Shown piece by piece: positions 46,789-58,679 of a DNA stretch of 64,000 nt (the first letter of the stretch is position 1; each line of letters opens with the position of its first letter). The stretch spans positions 29,800-93,799 of the forward strand of contig JAAPAO010000069.1 of assembly GCA_013115145.1 (NCBI GenBank), read 5' to 3'. Below the pieces are notes generated by a model. That model saw nothing but the letters and a program-made list of their open reading frames with translations, was not told the origin of the DNA and did no database searches. The translations under genes were made by a program, and so were the position numbers. The stretch is from Perkinsus chesapeaki. Lineage: Eukaryota > Perkinsozoa > Perkinsida > Perkinsidae.

Positions 46789-49271
46789 TCATCCAAGCTT
46801 GACACTCTTTTTGACATTGGTTCGTAGACCAGTAGCTTCGCCCGAATAAGTACCATCGGCGTTTCCCTCCCGCACTTCCTGTACTGCACCCTTCCGACGC
46901 TTAAGAGCTCGCTCGTATCGATTCCTGTTCTTGACACGAGCGTTGCGATCCTCCTTCTTGCGCTTCCGCGTAAGACCCTTGTTCTTATTAATGGCGTAAT
47001 TGGTCGAACGGAGATCAACTTCATTCTAAAACACGACGAGTTTCGACACATTCCACCATGTCCCAAGCCACTACCTCCTCCTCAGGCATGAAGGCCCGCG
47101 CCTTGGAGGCCAGCGCCGATTTCTTAGCGACCCTTTTGGCCTCACGATTCTTCCTCGCCTTTCGCATGAGGGACGGCTCCATCTCTCCCTCGTCTTCACC
47201 ATCATTATTCGGCACCTACGCATAGCAACAATCATTACTAACTCTTATGCTCATAAAGAGAGCAGATACGACCCGCAAGATACCGGCTCCCCCCTTAATC
47301 TCCATATAGCCATCCCTACTACCTCAGCCGCCCGTTCTTCCTCCTCTTCCATGGCTGCCCGTATATCCCTCATAGACATACCCTTACGTATCTCAACATC
47401 ATCATCTCCCCCAGCCTTACGACCAGAGGCGGCTTCCTCAACCTATACCAAAGATTCTAACCCTTCTCCTACTACAATCCTCACCTGTTTGGCCGAGTTT
47501 AGAATATCCGCAAGTGCCGTCCTCCTATCGACCAAGTCCTCCACTTCAGCAACCTCATCTAGACTAACTGATCCAGCTCCAGCGTAACTACGATAACGAA
47601 ATAATCCCACTATATCACCCGTTAACGTTCCCTAATTATGACCCTTCCAAACAAAGTGAAGGGAAACCTTCCGTGGAGTTCGATAAAGCGTGGGTACTTT
47701 GGAAATACGTGTAGAAATCCCCAGCTTAATATTACCCCTTTCCTCCCTTAACCTTGGCACGGAGCTTTCCAAGGCTCTTCTTGCTAGTCTTCATCTTAGG
47801 CTGTAACATCAATTCTGCAGCATCTTCCTCATCATCCCTAGCTGCCATCTTCGCCAAGATATTTTCCTGGTCAAGTTGATCGCCGTTGACAGCCTTTTCG
47901 GGTTTGCTCTTGCCCAGAAGCTTCACAAGATCCGCCTTCGACACCTTCACTGATACCTCTCCCTCTTCCTCCTCAACGCCCTCCTCGCCATCTTCACTCT
48001 CACCCTCACTACCATCAATTTCTTCATCCTCCGGCACGGCCATGTTAACCCCAAGCCTAGTCAGTACCTCATCAAGATATCCCATATCAGCATCAGCCTC
48101 TGCCGTCGCAGCTCGACTTAGCAGCTCCTCAATCTGGTCCTGCACTCCTTCCTCAATCGGTGTCAGCCTCTCCAGCATCGCTTTAGTACTCGCAATCTTG
48201 CCGATTACGGGATGCTTTCTAACGCTTCCTCCCTTAGCCTTCAACATGAAGTAGTAGCTCAAGTAGCTCAGATACGACAGCAGCAATTGAAGCTTCGCCT
48301 CCACAAACGTCATACCACCCTTGCCCGCCGGTGGGGGCATCTTGCGGACGGCATCCACGAGGTCTCTTGCTTCATCCGCCAGGTTAAGGGCGCCCTCGCG
48401 ATACTGCTGAACCAGAGCCTCGAGCTCCGGACTTTCCTTCAAAGCCAACCTCCGTCGTTCACTCTGCGAAAGACCGCCCTTCAGCTTCTTGGGAGCTACA
48501 GCAGGTCCCTTAAAACTGATATCTCCGACGGCGAAGTCAAAGTCATCAGCATCGTCCTCGGAATCCTCCCCCTCAGATGCTGCTGTCTTCTCCTCAGTAG
48601 AGGCTTCGGTATGAACACCTTCGTCCCCGGCAAGCTCTTCCACCTGGGAGACACCTCATTGTCCGATAAAACGTAGACCTTCTTTATTACCAATTCGGCA
48701 GTCTTCTTTGGTAGCAGCTTAGCTCGAGACAAAGCAGCTTTCTTGGCCTCCTCTAACTGGAGCTCTTCAGCCTCGGAAGATTCATCTTCAGATTCGCTAC
48801 CTGAGCCCCGTGGTGCCCCAAACCCGGTCCATACCCTTCCCGGTAGTACCATAGAAATCTCTGTCGCGTTTCCCCCAAGCCAAGCGATCATCAGTGTCAT
48901 CTGCCTTTCCCTCTTCCTCTTCGGCAAAGGCCTGCCACAGTAACCAATTTCATCGCCCCCGAAGTCCTGAGATGATGCGTACCTCAGCGACCTCCTCTTG
49001 AGCATCATCCTGGCTTCCTATGCTCATAACGTCGACTTCCTCATCCCCCTCGAGATCAGAGAAGTCATTCCTTTCATCTAAACACAGTCAGCAATCCCTT
49101 CATCAAATCCGGAGGTCCTTGGCAGTACCATCTCCACCGATCATATCGAGACCAAGGTCACTTGAAGCATCGGACAGTACTGAAAGCAAAACCTACAAAA
49201 TCTACAGCTCCACAATGCGCACCATCTTCCATTGGCTCGACTTGCCGTTTGCCTCCCTTACGCTTCACCAT
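46789..49271 (-). CDS. UTP3: UTP3/Sas10, small-subunit processome protein
   Basis: The start ATG at 49271 gives MVKRKGGKRQVEPMED, and junctions through the gene can be read cleanly: DVLSDASSDLGLDMIGG, EVDVMSIGSQDDAQEEVAE, AFAEEEEGKADDTDDRLAWG and KRDRDFYGTTGK. The Sas10/C1D domain lies at 47732-48643 (SERRRLALKESPELEALVQQ, FVEAKLQLLLSYLSYLSYYF, HPVIGKIASTKAMLERL). The highly basic Sas10 C-terminus ends the gene: STNYAINKNKGLTRKRKKED, VKNRNRYERALKRRKGAVQE and GEATGLRTNVKKSVKLG, with the stop at 46789-46791. UTP3 acts in the nucleolus in 18S rRNA maturation as part of the SSU processome. Introns of 34-51 nt are present, and a longer one lies near 47590-47735. The acidic linkers are typical of the family. 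Confidence 0.93.
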
Positions 49272-49557
49272 AATGTGAAAAGGGAAAATTGAACTGCCAG
49301 AAAATATCAAAAACTCCTTGACAAAATCCAAGACCGATTCACAGCGGCTTCGTACACGTATAAGACAGTTTTATAACCGATACCGAGTTCGAGAATTGAT
49401 CCGGAATGGGTCTTCACTGGGAACGTCTCGTGTAGGGGCGCGCGCGTAGCTTTCGGCAAAGGGCTTCAAATTAGACAAGTTATGGTGATTTTTCTGGAGA
49501 CTGCAGCGGCGGCGTCACGCTCACACGTTTCTGAGGCTAATTAGAAACAACTCAGGA

Positions 49558-49812
49558 AGATTCTGGTGGAGTTATGCAAAAGATACCCCAATGCAAGCTT
49601 AACCTTGCAGTCTGCAGCGAAGGTCAAATTGGCGTCGGCCGTTACAGTGGAAGTGTTTTTACGCTGCCGTATCTTTTACATTATCCTTCGAGTATCTTCT
49701 AAATTTATTCAGGGCAAGTTACGCCACATGTTCATTACAGCGGGCTCTACGCTGGAAGCAGCATCAGCTGCCTACGGTCGGAGAACTGGCAAACTCAGCT
49801 TGATTCCCCTGT
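49558..49812 (+). CDS. short unrecognised coding exons
   Basis: A frame reads LRKILVELCKRYPNASLTLQ and SAAKVKLASAVTVE, then a plausible intron (GTGTTT donor, TATTCAG acceptor near 49654-49712), then GKLRHMFITAGSTLEAASAA and RRTGKLSLIPL before a TAG at 49812-49814. It looks like a small soluble alpha/beta protein. The start codon is not found. It abuts the start of the next gene at 49816. Confidence 0.4.
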
Positions 49813-49815
49813 AGC

Positions 49816-52015
49816 ATGTCCTCCCCTTACAACGAAGCCTTCGTGGAAGAGGTCACCAATCGGGTAATCAGCTAGTCCTTACATCGCAAACACTCATCAT
49901 CTCATCATTCAGGCAACTGCCTTAATAAACCGACGCTTCGATTTCCTAACGACAGAGTTAGCTACTCTAAATGAGCGCCTTGCCGCCCAGCTCAGAGATC
50001 GGCGACGAAGCCTGAGTAGTCAGGCTGATGACGAGGACCTAGAAATGCCGACTCGTGCTAGCTCGAGAGATGTATCATATATACAAGCGACTGCAGGACC
50101 GGCCTCACCCGACGAAGCTCCATTCGTGGATACCTCACCTGGGACTCGGTCGGACCTCGGCTCACCTCGCCGTAAGAATCGGCCTTATAGAGAGCGAAAT
50201 TGTGATACTTTCCGCCGACAGGCCTCCAACTTCCCAACGCCTTCAATAATGCCCCCAGCGAGTTTCTGGCTCCCGCGGCACAACTCACTAAAGATTCCTT
50301 CCAGACATCGCAGCGAAATCGTGGTAACATAGCACTAGAGAGCTACCAGTCGCAGAAAGGTTTCAGGTGAGAGCTCCTCTGTTCTGCTGGAACCACCTCA
50401 CCATGGTCATTCGCTCAAGTAACGGCTTAGGGCCATTCTCGCCACCACAAACACTGTCAGGCGCCTTGTAGGAGGGAATCACTTTCCAGATGATATTTTC
50501 CGAGGGATAGGGAAGCTTATCGGCATCATACCGTGGAGCACGCAGACTCGACTTCACCGTGCTCTCTCAGTAAGGGTTTCGGATGCCCATGGTGCCTCTT
50601 GAATACAAGGGGGGAGCGATTTACTGCAGGCCCTGTACATGTTGTCAATTTCCGCCGTCCTGATCTACTGTGCTGGGAAGAAGCTTACTATCCTGATCAA
50701 CGGCGGAAAGTTACTTGCGATCAACGCCATTGTGAGATTCACATCTTACCTGTCTCCTCCATCTCGACGTTAATGTCAGATTAATGACCTATTAGCCTTT
50801 TACGCGCACGTCTATCTTGTCCAGTCGTTTTGGGAAGAAGATAACATGTAGGCGCGCGAGTACCAGGGTCGTCGGAAAGTTGTCCAGTTGATAAGCATCG
50901 ATAACATGAACCTCTACAAGGTGTATACAATCTTCAATTTCAGGATTGTCACTATTTATGAGTACCTAGAGGCCAACAACGTGAGGATATCATCCTGGTC
51001 AAGACGGCAAAGCCTACTCGGGGGTTTAGCGGCCATCTACATCATCAGCTTTACAATCTGTAAGCTGCTAACCCTCTCTTAAGCTGCAGTGTCCACTTTG
51101 ATTGGGTGCCCTTTCTCACACCTTCACACAACTTTACACTATCTCAGTATTGTGTGGTACCAAGAAGCTATCTGTCTTTAGTTTTGGGGAAGGCCTCGGG
51201 CAGATCATGATAACAGCAGTAAGTTACTCGGCTGCACATCTCAAGAATCGGTTGAACTAGGTTATGCTTTTCTGCGCCACAGTAGTATCCTTCGGCTCTT
51301 TCGCTACCGGCAAGTTGGAGAAGTTAGCTCAGGAGGACCAATCGCTCGAAAAGATTTTAATCGACTTCAACGCGCTATGTCATCTAATGCACAAAGTAAA
51401 GCCGCCTGATGCCATGTGTCTATCGCTAAGGTAGCCTCAGGCCTCCCGGAGCATCGAGCAGCCTGTCCTCGTAATGGGGAACGTCGGCCTAGCCTCAGCG
51501 GGTCTCATAGTGTTCGTCACCCTTAGAGAGATGCCTTTAGCACAGTGCAGTGAGTCTCCCAGCTGACTGAGTTATCAGTGAAACTATGTTCAGTTCCCAA
51601 AATCGTCGCCACGTCCTTCGTATTGGTGACATCGGCGGCTCTACTATACGTGGTTGCCAGCGTGAACCTCAAATTTAAGCATCTACCTGTGGCTGCCAGT
51701 ACGAATAACTTTGGCCGTGAAATCGACCATGATAAATGGTGTGTTGTGAGTTTAATGAAAATGACTGAAGGAGGCTTCGATCTGTAAGTTCATCACAGGA
51801 AACTGGTTCGGGAACCACCCTCGGACGAGCAGCATCTAGTCGGTTTGGTTACTTTGCACTGCTCTGCACGATGAATTTTCATCACGAGTGCTTGGATTGT
51901 AGCTCGCGCCCTCAGGTACGGCTCATATATATCACTTGAAACGACAATGAAGATAACTTGGTTGGTGATAGTATCTCTCAGCTCCATGCTCATGCGAGCA
52001 TCGGGGAACATGTAA
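49816..52015 (+). CDS. polytopic membrane protein, paralogue 1
   Basis: The ATG at 49816 opens MSSPYNEAFVEEVTNR, then a 49-nt intron, then a cytosolic-looking region (RRFDFLTTELATLNERLAAQ, Ser-rich, up to 50332). Downstream exons read RRLVGGNHFPDDIFRGIGKL, ALYMLSISAVLIYCAGKKLT, LLGGLAAIYIISFTICKLL, FCATVVSFGSFATGKLEKLA, GNVGLASAGLIVFVTLREM and IVATSFVLVTSAALLYVVAS, each with a membrane span. The last two exons carry NLKFKHLPVAASTNNFGREI and DHDKWCVVSLMKMTEGGF and end SSMLMRASGNM, with the stop at 52013-52015. I do not recognise the family. The link between the N-terminal region and the first membrane exon is inferred from in-frame junctions and could be two genes. Confidence 0.55.
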
Positions 52016-52734
52016 ATGTCCATGTGTAGTTCTCACCGCTCCAGACTAATATCTGGTGGTAACTTGAAGATCTACTGTTATTACAACCTTCCTTATGTGG
52101 TTATTTGACCTCTCGATGTATTAATTGGCTTGCAACTTACCTACCAGAGCCGGTATCGTCGGTGTTCCCATTCCTAAGTCATGGAACAACCGACCACCAT
52201 CTGGCATTCCTTGTGTAATGTCCATGATCTAGTGCAGCACGTCGTAAAGCATCAATCTCATGAGCCTTTTTTGTTGAGCTGCCCTCGGCATCGTTATCTT
52301 TTACCTTCACGTACTGACCTGCTACTTCTAGACCTTTCCCGTAGGTGAACTTTATGCAGTTGCGCATCTTGTTTTCATAGTAATAGCTTTAGTCGTATTA
52401 TATTATCACTTGTCCTTAATGTCCTTATATTGATATATTAACTCGAATAGGCCGTATTAACGAATATAAATTTATATTATCATTATACCTGATATCATAT
52501 ACTTAGAAATTTTTAGACATCGCCTTCACGGTGAAGGTTGAAGGAGGTGAAGCCTTCACCTTCTCATCATTTCCTCACTACACCTAGGCCATCTCGGTAG
52601 TGTATATTTTTCATGACAATGCCTTCTCGCGTGACATCCCTCACGCGGCATCCAACGTATGATCAAGAAGCACTGTCTAAGGTTCTGTGCGATAAGGTTG
52701 GGCTCTCCCGAGCCAGCGCAGCATTCGGTTAGCT
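52016..52734. other. spacer, no gene seen
   Basis: About 720 AT-rich bases between the two membrane-protein genes. A small inverted-repeat-like run of GGTGAAG and CTTCACC elements lies at 52520-52562. Nothing else is supported. Confidence 0.45.
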
Positions 52735-55700
52735 TTGTGTTTGTGGCAGATTGACTACTTGCTGGACCACCGGCTCGGCAACATTCGAGAAGAACTCCGG
52801 GTCGCTGTTGACGCATGCAGAACATTGCACAATGAACGAACTATTAAACGTCACAAAACCACAGACGATCTCGATGATGCGCGAGAAGCGCTGGAAGAGT
52901 CATCGGCGCAGCCCAATGCCATCAAAGACCGACGAAAGCCGCGGAGCGCATCCATGTCGACGATCGCTACGTCTAACAGCCTTCAAAAAGAAAATACCGA
53001 ATGGCTGAAATTGGACATGGGCGAGGCAAAGGCAAACTCTTATCTGGATCGGGTCCTTGGCGCCACTGTTGCTCCTGTTCCGGAAGAGCTGTCACGGAGT
53101 AATATGTTACAGGCCCGGTCAGCCATTATAACCTGGCTCCGCTCAGATACCGGTACGCAGACGCTGATTGAAGAGTTCGAAGTGGATGGCAAATCATCTT
53201 TAAGTGAGCAGCATTGGCCGTTGCTTGGAGAATAACGGTTGAAGAATTACACTTTCTTTGCTCTCCGAGCCTCGGAGTCCGAGGGCTTAACATCCTCGAA
53301 AAGAATATATAGCTATCTTACTACCATCTACAGGTCCATTGTGGCGTGGAGTCAGCACCGAGCTCACAGTCGGCAAGAGGACCCGGTCGGCATCAGACGA
53401 GCTGCATTCCAGACCGTCTGCCTATTCTCGACTGTTCAAATCGAAAGACAGACGACCTTTCGAACCCACCAGGCTGCGCAGTGCACCCAGTCGTAGTCCC
53501 TCAAGTCTCGATCGGGCCTATGAAAAAGTATTGCGCAGTATGCGAGGCGGAGCGCTTCTGCCAGCTGTAGTGAGACAAAGTAGCCCACAGATGTCCGTAG
53601 AGGACATTACTGAGAACATGGACTTTGTATCGTTGGGGCTTATGAATGTATTGAAACGCGACGACGGTGATCATGATGGTGATAATCAAGAGAAGTATCC
53701 AATAGAGGCTGTGCTTGAAGCCGGTCAGATGGGACAATGTGGCGAAGATCAATTTCATTCGATATTTGGTCTGCAGCGCGAAGTTGTGGAACACCTCAAT
53801 CAGCAGTAGGTCGTCCAATCGGTGCAGTGCGTGTACCGTGTGCCTTTCCATTTGCGTGAAGATCCCTGCTAATGTGCTCTTTTATTTTTGTTTGTCATCG
53901 TCTATTACACAATCACTCCAATTCACTCGTATATGCTTTGACGCAGTACTTCAGTAAATAGTTAGCTCAGTTTCACTCTCGTGTATCTATGCCATTATCA
54001 GTTCCTCGTAGTAAAAGACACATATTGACCACAGGCTTGAGAATTTGAGTTGGACCTTTTCAGAATGCTTCAGAGCTTTCAGCCCGATGCTAGCAGCAGG
54101 AAGTTCAGTTGGCTCACTTTAGCGCTCAAGATCTTTGGACTCGTTATGTGGAGCAGAAGAAATTTGAAAAGGCGGTGCATTTCGGTATGTCATCTAACTT
54201 ACCGTTTCTTTCTAGTCTATTCCTCATGCCCTAAGATTATTCTTCGGAAGATACGTACAAGTGTTATCCCTAGGCTTGTCTATGACCCTTGGTGCCTCGC
54301 CAGCATTTATGACTTCGCCTCCGGAACTCAAATTTTGTATTTACTGTTTCGTGGGAACCTACTAGTTGGATTGCTCGTATGCTCGAGTTATCGGATAAGG
54401 CATTGCTGTGAGAATTTCATATTTCTTTCTCCCTTCGCGTGCTGCTGTTTCGGCACTTTAGAGAAGTGCGGTTCTGTTTATAAAGCTGTAATTTAATACA
54501 TTACGCATCATAGTGTTCCTAGTCCATTTCCATAATCAATACAGGTGCCGTTTTTGGATCATTTCAGGTCCTCTACATGATCCCTTTTACTACGGCTCCA
54601 CTAGTGGTGACCGTCTTGGAGCTAATTCGCATTCCGAAGAGTAATCCTTTGACGGCAATTGTGATCGGTGTAAGTTATACTTCGCTGAAAATGGGCATCT
54701 TTCCTTAGCTACATGGTATGGTAGCGCTATATTGTCGATTGTATTTAATCTGGTGGCTCGGACACAAATGCAGCGCGTAGGCCAAGTACAGGCGTCAGTT
54801 GTGTGGCTAGTGTGTCGTTATATCAGGAGCCACGCGATGAAGAAGTATGCCCGTCATCACATGTTTGAGGAACGTTGGTGGAATCTATCGATCAAGTATG
54901 CGTGCCTCACTGCCGCTGCCAGCATAGCTTACAATGCATGTAGCCATTCCCACTCTTTCCCACTTGCAATCCATCTTAGTGCTGGTATCGTCCATGCCCA
55001 CAGTTGGTGTCATTCTTGCTGAGATTCTCGAGCAGATGGACATCGCCCTGGTAAATGCAATGCCTAATATCAGCGCTTATACCCTGACCACTCTTGTAGA
55101 TGGTTTGGTTTTCGGCTTTGACGATATCATTCTGTTCGCTGGCCGCAGATGATTTTGCTCGGCGCGCTGTGTGTACTACTCTACTTGACGGCATTATTGT
55201 CCGTTATACTATACTGTGCGCTGTGGTTCGGAAGGTAGGCCATAGGCGGGCATTGCGGGGCAAGGCTTCGTGAGGAGCAACACTAAATTGGTTATTGAAA
55301 TGGTGTACATTGTATAGTCTTACACACTAACATCACGCAGCCCTAACACAAGTCCATACACAGTGCATGGGATACATAGCAATCTCCTTCATCTAGAAGT
55401 GTGAACACGGTGCAAACCCCAGACGCTGGGACTGAAACGTGGACGATGTTATGGGCTTGTGACCGAGAGACCGACCACGAGAACCGCTAGTCTAACCAAG
55501 CCAATTTCGGCGTTGGACTATAAACCCACACACACACGAGAGCCCCGCCCAAAGACTCACCTTCGTCGTGTTCGTACCATGCACCAGCGCATGTTACAGA
55601 ACAGCTATATCATAGCTCTTTCCCGCTTCAGTCAAGCAGTTGTTATTTTGTCATGCATTCAGGTATCTACCTCAATCGAACAAGCCATTGTATTTCTTAC

Positions 55701-56156
55701 TAATTTCGGCGCGGTTACGATGGTACTGGTGCTGTTAGTGGTCTTGAGTGGCGTATCAGTGACGGATAAGGGTAAGTCGATGGTGTTAAATCCGACATCA
55801 CAACATCCCTATTTGTCAGTTGCGCAGTTCATAGCGAGTTGTTCGCTACTCGGAATGGCTGTGGCGTTGCTTCACATGATTGCCACTGTGAATCTCAAAT
55901 TTAAGCGACTACCGATGATTGTGAATACTATGAATTTTGGCTGTGAAATCGACCATGACAAATGGTGCGTTGTCAGTTTTATGCAGCTCAACGAAGGAGG
56001 CTTCTACCTGTAACTTCACCATTTCCGCTGGTGCTGTCCAATGGCCCCTTCAGATACGGTATGAGGCTGATGCGAGAGGCTGCGATGAAGGCCCTATGGC
56101 TCATTGTGGTGTCGGGCTCCTTTATGATCATGCGAATGCTCGGCTTTGCCCCATAG
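52735..56156 (+). CDS. polytopic membrane protein, paralogue 2
   Basis: The membrane part is clear: exons near 54110-54180 (FSWLTLALKIFGLVMWSRR), 54560-54660 (LYMIPFTTAPLVVTVLELIR), 54720-54930, 54940-55050 (LQSILVLVSSMPTVGVILAE), 55150-55230 (MILLGALCVLLYLTALLSVI) and 55650-55990. The C-terminal block NLKFKRLPMIVNTMNFGCEI, DHDKWCVVSFMQLNEGGFYL closely matches paralogue 1. A 44-nt intron follows, then YGMRLMREAAMKALWLIVVS, ending MRMLGFAP at 56156. Frames upstream at 52735-53235 (EELRVAVDACRTLHNERTIK) and 53339-53809 (Ser/Arg-rich, then ENMDFVSLGLMNVLKRDDG) look coding and may be its N-terminal cytosolic part, parallel to paralogue 1, or a separate gene. The family is unknown; at least six membrane spans are present. 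Confidence 0.5.
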
Positions 56157-56736
56157 CGGCACCTCACGCAGGCCAAAGGGAACCGTGTGTTACTGTCCTT
56201 TCTTTAGTTGTGTATCCATACGAAAATAGTCATATACTTTTATTTCTCCGCCGATTTATTGTGCGTAAATGCCAAAGTGGAAGATTTCTCATGATTATAA
56301 TTTATCTAACTCTTGAACCAACTGACCCTTACAACAGGAGCATGCTCATAACTGTCATTGAGATCATATGTGTCGTGTTAACCTAGTCGTACAGCATGTA
56401 AGGAGGGTCCCATCTATCCGAAAGTGGCGAAGTTCAAAAATGTTCCTAATGCGGGGGTGTGATGGAAGTTCCCATAGGCAAAAAGCAGCCTCAAACATTT
56501 CCAATTCGGATCCAATTTCCGTTAGCTTAAGGGGGACCGTCCCCTTAGCGGCAAGTGACGGTACTTTTGCGGCGCGCCTTAGGATTTTCCTTTCCGTTAA
56601 TCTCGTTGTCACACTTTCATTTAGAGGCGCAAGTTCTATCCTCGGAGCCGGCACTTTTCTCGTAATTTTATTTTTTCCACGGATCGATAACATCAAATCC
56701 CCAGTAGCTCTTACAGTGGGTCAACGTTCATCACAA
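56157..56736. other. upstream region of the SRP40-like gene
   Basis: An open plus-strand frame runs from 56368 into the SRP40-like start, but it has no features and the ATG at 56737 begins the recognisable protein. I take this as promoter and 5' untranslated region. Confidence 0.45.
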
Positions 56737-58441
56737 ATGGCTCGCTTATCCTCCACTGTAGTAGTTGAGGAAGATGTCGAGTTGAAGAAAAAGAAGAAGA
56801 AACATTCTAAAAGTAAATCCTCCCCTTGGCCTCGGTTTCATTTTCATTATAGAGCGCAAGGCCGAGGAGATAGCCGAGGAGGAGCAGGAAGCTCCCATCG
56901 CCGAAGGTCAGTACCAGGCTTCTTCCAAGGTCAGCGGTGAGTTACGTTGTGGACTTTAGGTGAAGAAGTCGTTACCGAGGAGCCCGCTAAAAAGAGAAAG
57001 AAGCATTCCAAAAGTATGCCATTGTATGACCGAGTTAGATAAGTAATTCCGTTGCTTTCCTCAGAGAACAAAACAGCTGAACCTGCTGAGGAGGCTGTAG
57101 AAGGTAGGAGGGATATACGGGATGAAATAATGGAAGGGCCGTGTTCCTGTTAGAGCCCGAAGAAGCCGAGCCTTTAAAGAAAAAGAAGAAGCACTCTAAA
57201 AGTAGTAACCGCGTTCGTCAAGTTGGGTTGCTTCCACGGGTTGCGTCTAGAGCACCAACATCATGAGGAGGAAGAAGAAGTGGCTGCTGAGGAGCCTGCC
57301 GAGCCAGAAAAAAAGAAGAAACATTCTAAAAGTACTGCGTATCTATTACAAGTTTAGGACACCTTGTTCCTCTAGAGCATAAAAAGATTGTAGAGGAGGT
57401 TGAGGAGGCCGAGCATGAGGTGGAGGAGGAGGCGGAAGTTCAAAAGAAGAAAAAGAAGAAGCATTCAAAGAGTACTGCGGGGTTCTCTGGCATTTGGCCG
57501 GACGTCGTCTCTGTGTAGAAGAGGTCGAGGAAGTCGAGGCAGAAATAGAGGAGCCTCCCAAGAAGAAAAAGAAGCATTCTAAAAGTAGAGGATGTCGAGC
57601 CAGGCAGGATGTAGTACCGGTACTGTTTTAGAGAAGCACGAGGTTGAAGAGGAGCCTGTTGAGGAAGTTGTGGAGGAAGCTCCAAAGAAGGAGAAAAAAA
57701 AGAAGCATTCCAAAAGTAACCACACGGACTCTACCACTCGGATGAGTGTTATATGGATTTAAATTTAAAGTTGGTTGCATTTCAGAGGAGAAGACCGTAG
57801 TAGAGGAGCCTGCGGAGCCCGAGACGGAGGAAGTAGTCGCCGAAGGTACCACTATAATGGGACCATTTGGTCTGTATTTGGCTACTCTCAGAAGAGGTCG
57901 CTGAGACTAGTGAGGAGCAGCCTGCTGAAACACCTGCGAGCTCAGAGGAATGGGGGTGGAGCGAGGAGGCCTCGTCTGAGTGGTGGCAGGGCAGTGAGTC
58001 GGCTGACACTTCTAAGAGTGGCAAGAAACACGGGGACCACTGGAGGCGAATCGACGAGTCTAAGTGGGAGCTGTATAGGGTCGATGGATCGTGGATGCTC
58101 TCTGTTAGATACGTATCGAAGCTTGATACCTCCAGAAAGGATAATACGCATGAGGCCAAGAAGAGGTAGGATTCTATACAGTGCGATGATGGTATCTTGA
58201 GACAGATACGGTCATGGGGCTGGAGATACGTGGGGGGATAAGGCAGCGGCTGATCTGATCAAGGTCAGAGGCAAAGGTAGTGTCTCGGCGGCCGGCGCTG
58301 GGCGGTGGAGAATCCTGAGTGCTGTTAGACTTCCGTAAGGAAATGGCGAAGAAGAAGCGCGCCTCATGGCGTGGCGGTGGAGCTTTAGAGATGGGTGTCA
58401 ACTCTATACCCTTCCCGGACTCGGATTCTGATTCGGACTAG
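56737..58441 (+). CDS. NOLC1: SRP40/Nopp140-like nucleolar protein built from repeated exons
   Basis: Thirteen exons join in frame to 371 residues: 56737-56812, 56853-56906, 56960-57013, 57065-57103, 57154-57201, 57251-57331, 57376-57471, 57519-57584, 57632-57715, 57786-57845, 57892-58165, 58206-58276 and 58329-58441. Exons 1, 3, 5-9 each end in a Lys run followed by HSK (for example KKKKKHSK), preceded by Glu-rich sequence; exons 2, 4 and 10 are Glu-rich only. Introns 1-10 are all phase 1, 40-70 nt. The C-terminal domain is the SRP40_C/Nopp140 signature: YGHGAGDTWGDKAAADLIKV, GKDFRKEMAKKKRASWRGGG and ending FPDSDSDSD. Family members shuttle between nucleolus and Cajal bodies and chaperone snoRNPs; their acidic/basic repeats are CK2 targets. 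Here the repeats are Lys/Glu with few serines, which is unusual. Confidence 0.9.
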
Positions 58442-58679
58442 TCCAACGGTCCAAGGCCGTCACGTACACTCTGAAGGATATCATTTACGCTGCTCTCGAG
58501 AACTGTATACCTTAGCAGCAGCAGCCATCTGAGCTATTAGTAGCCTCCGAAAGCAGCGTAGTCTACTTGAAGCCATTCTCGTTTCTACTTTCTGGCACCT
58601 ATTGATTCCTTCAACGTTCCCACTGTGTTTTGAGTTCACAGTAGGCGGGTAAAGGCTTTGGGCAGCGCGTTACTAGGCC

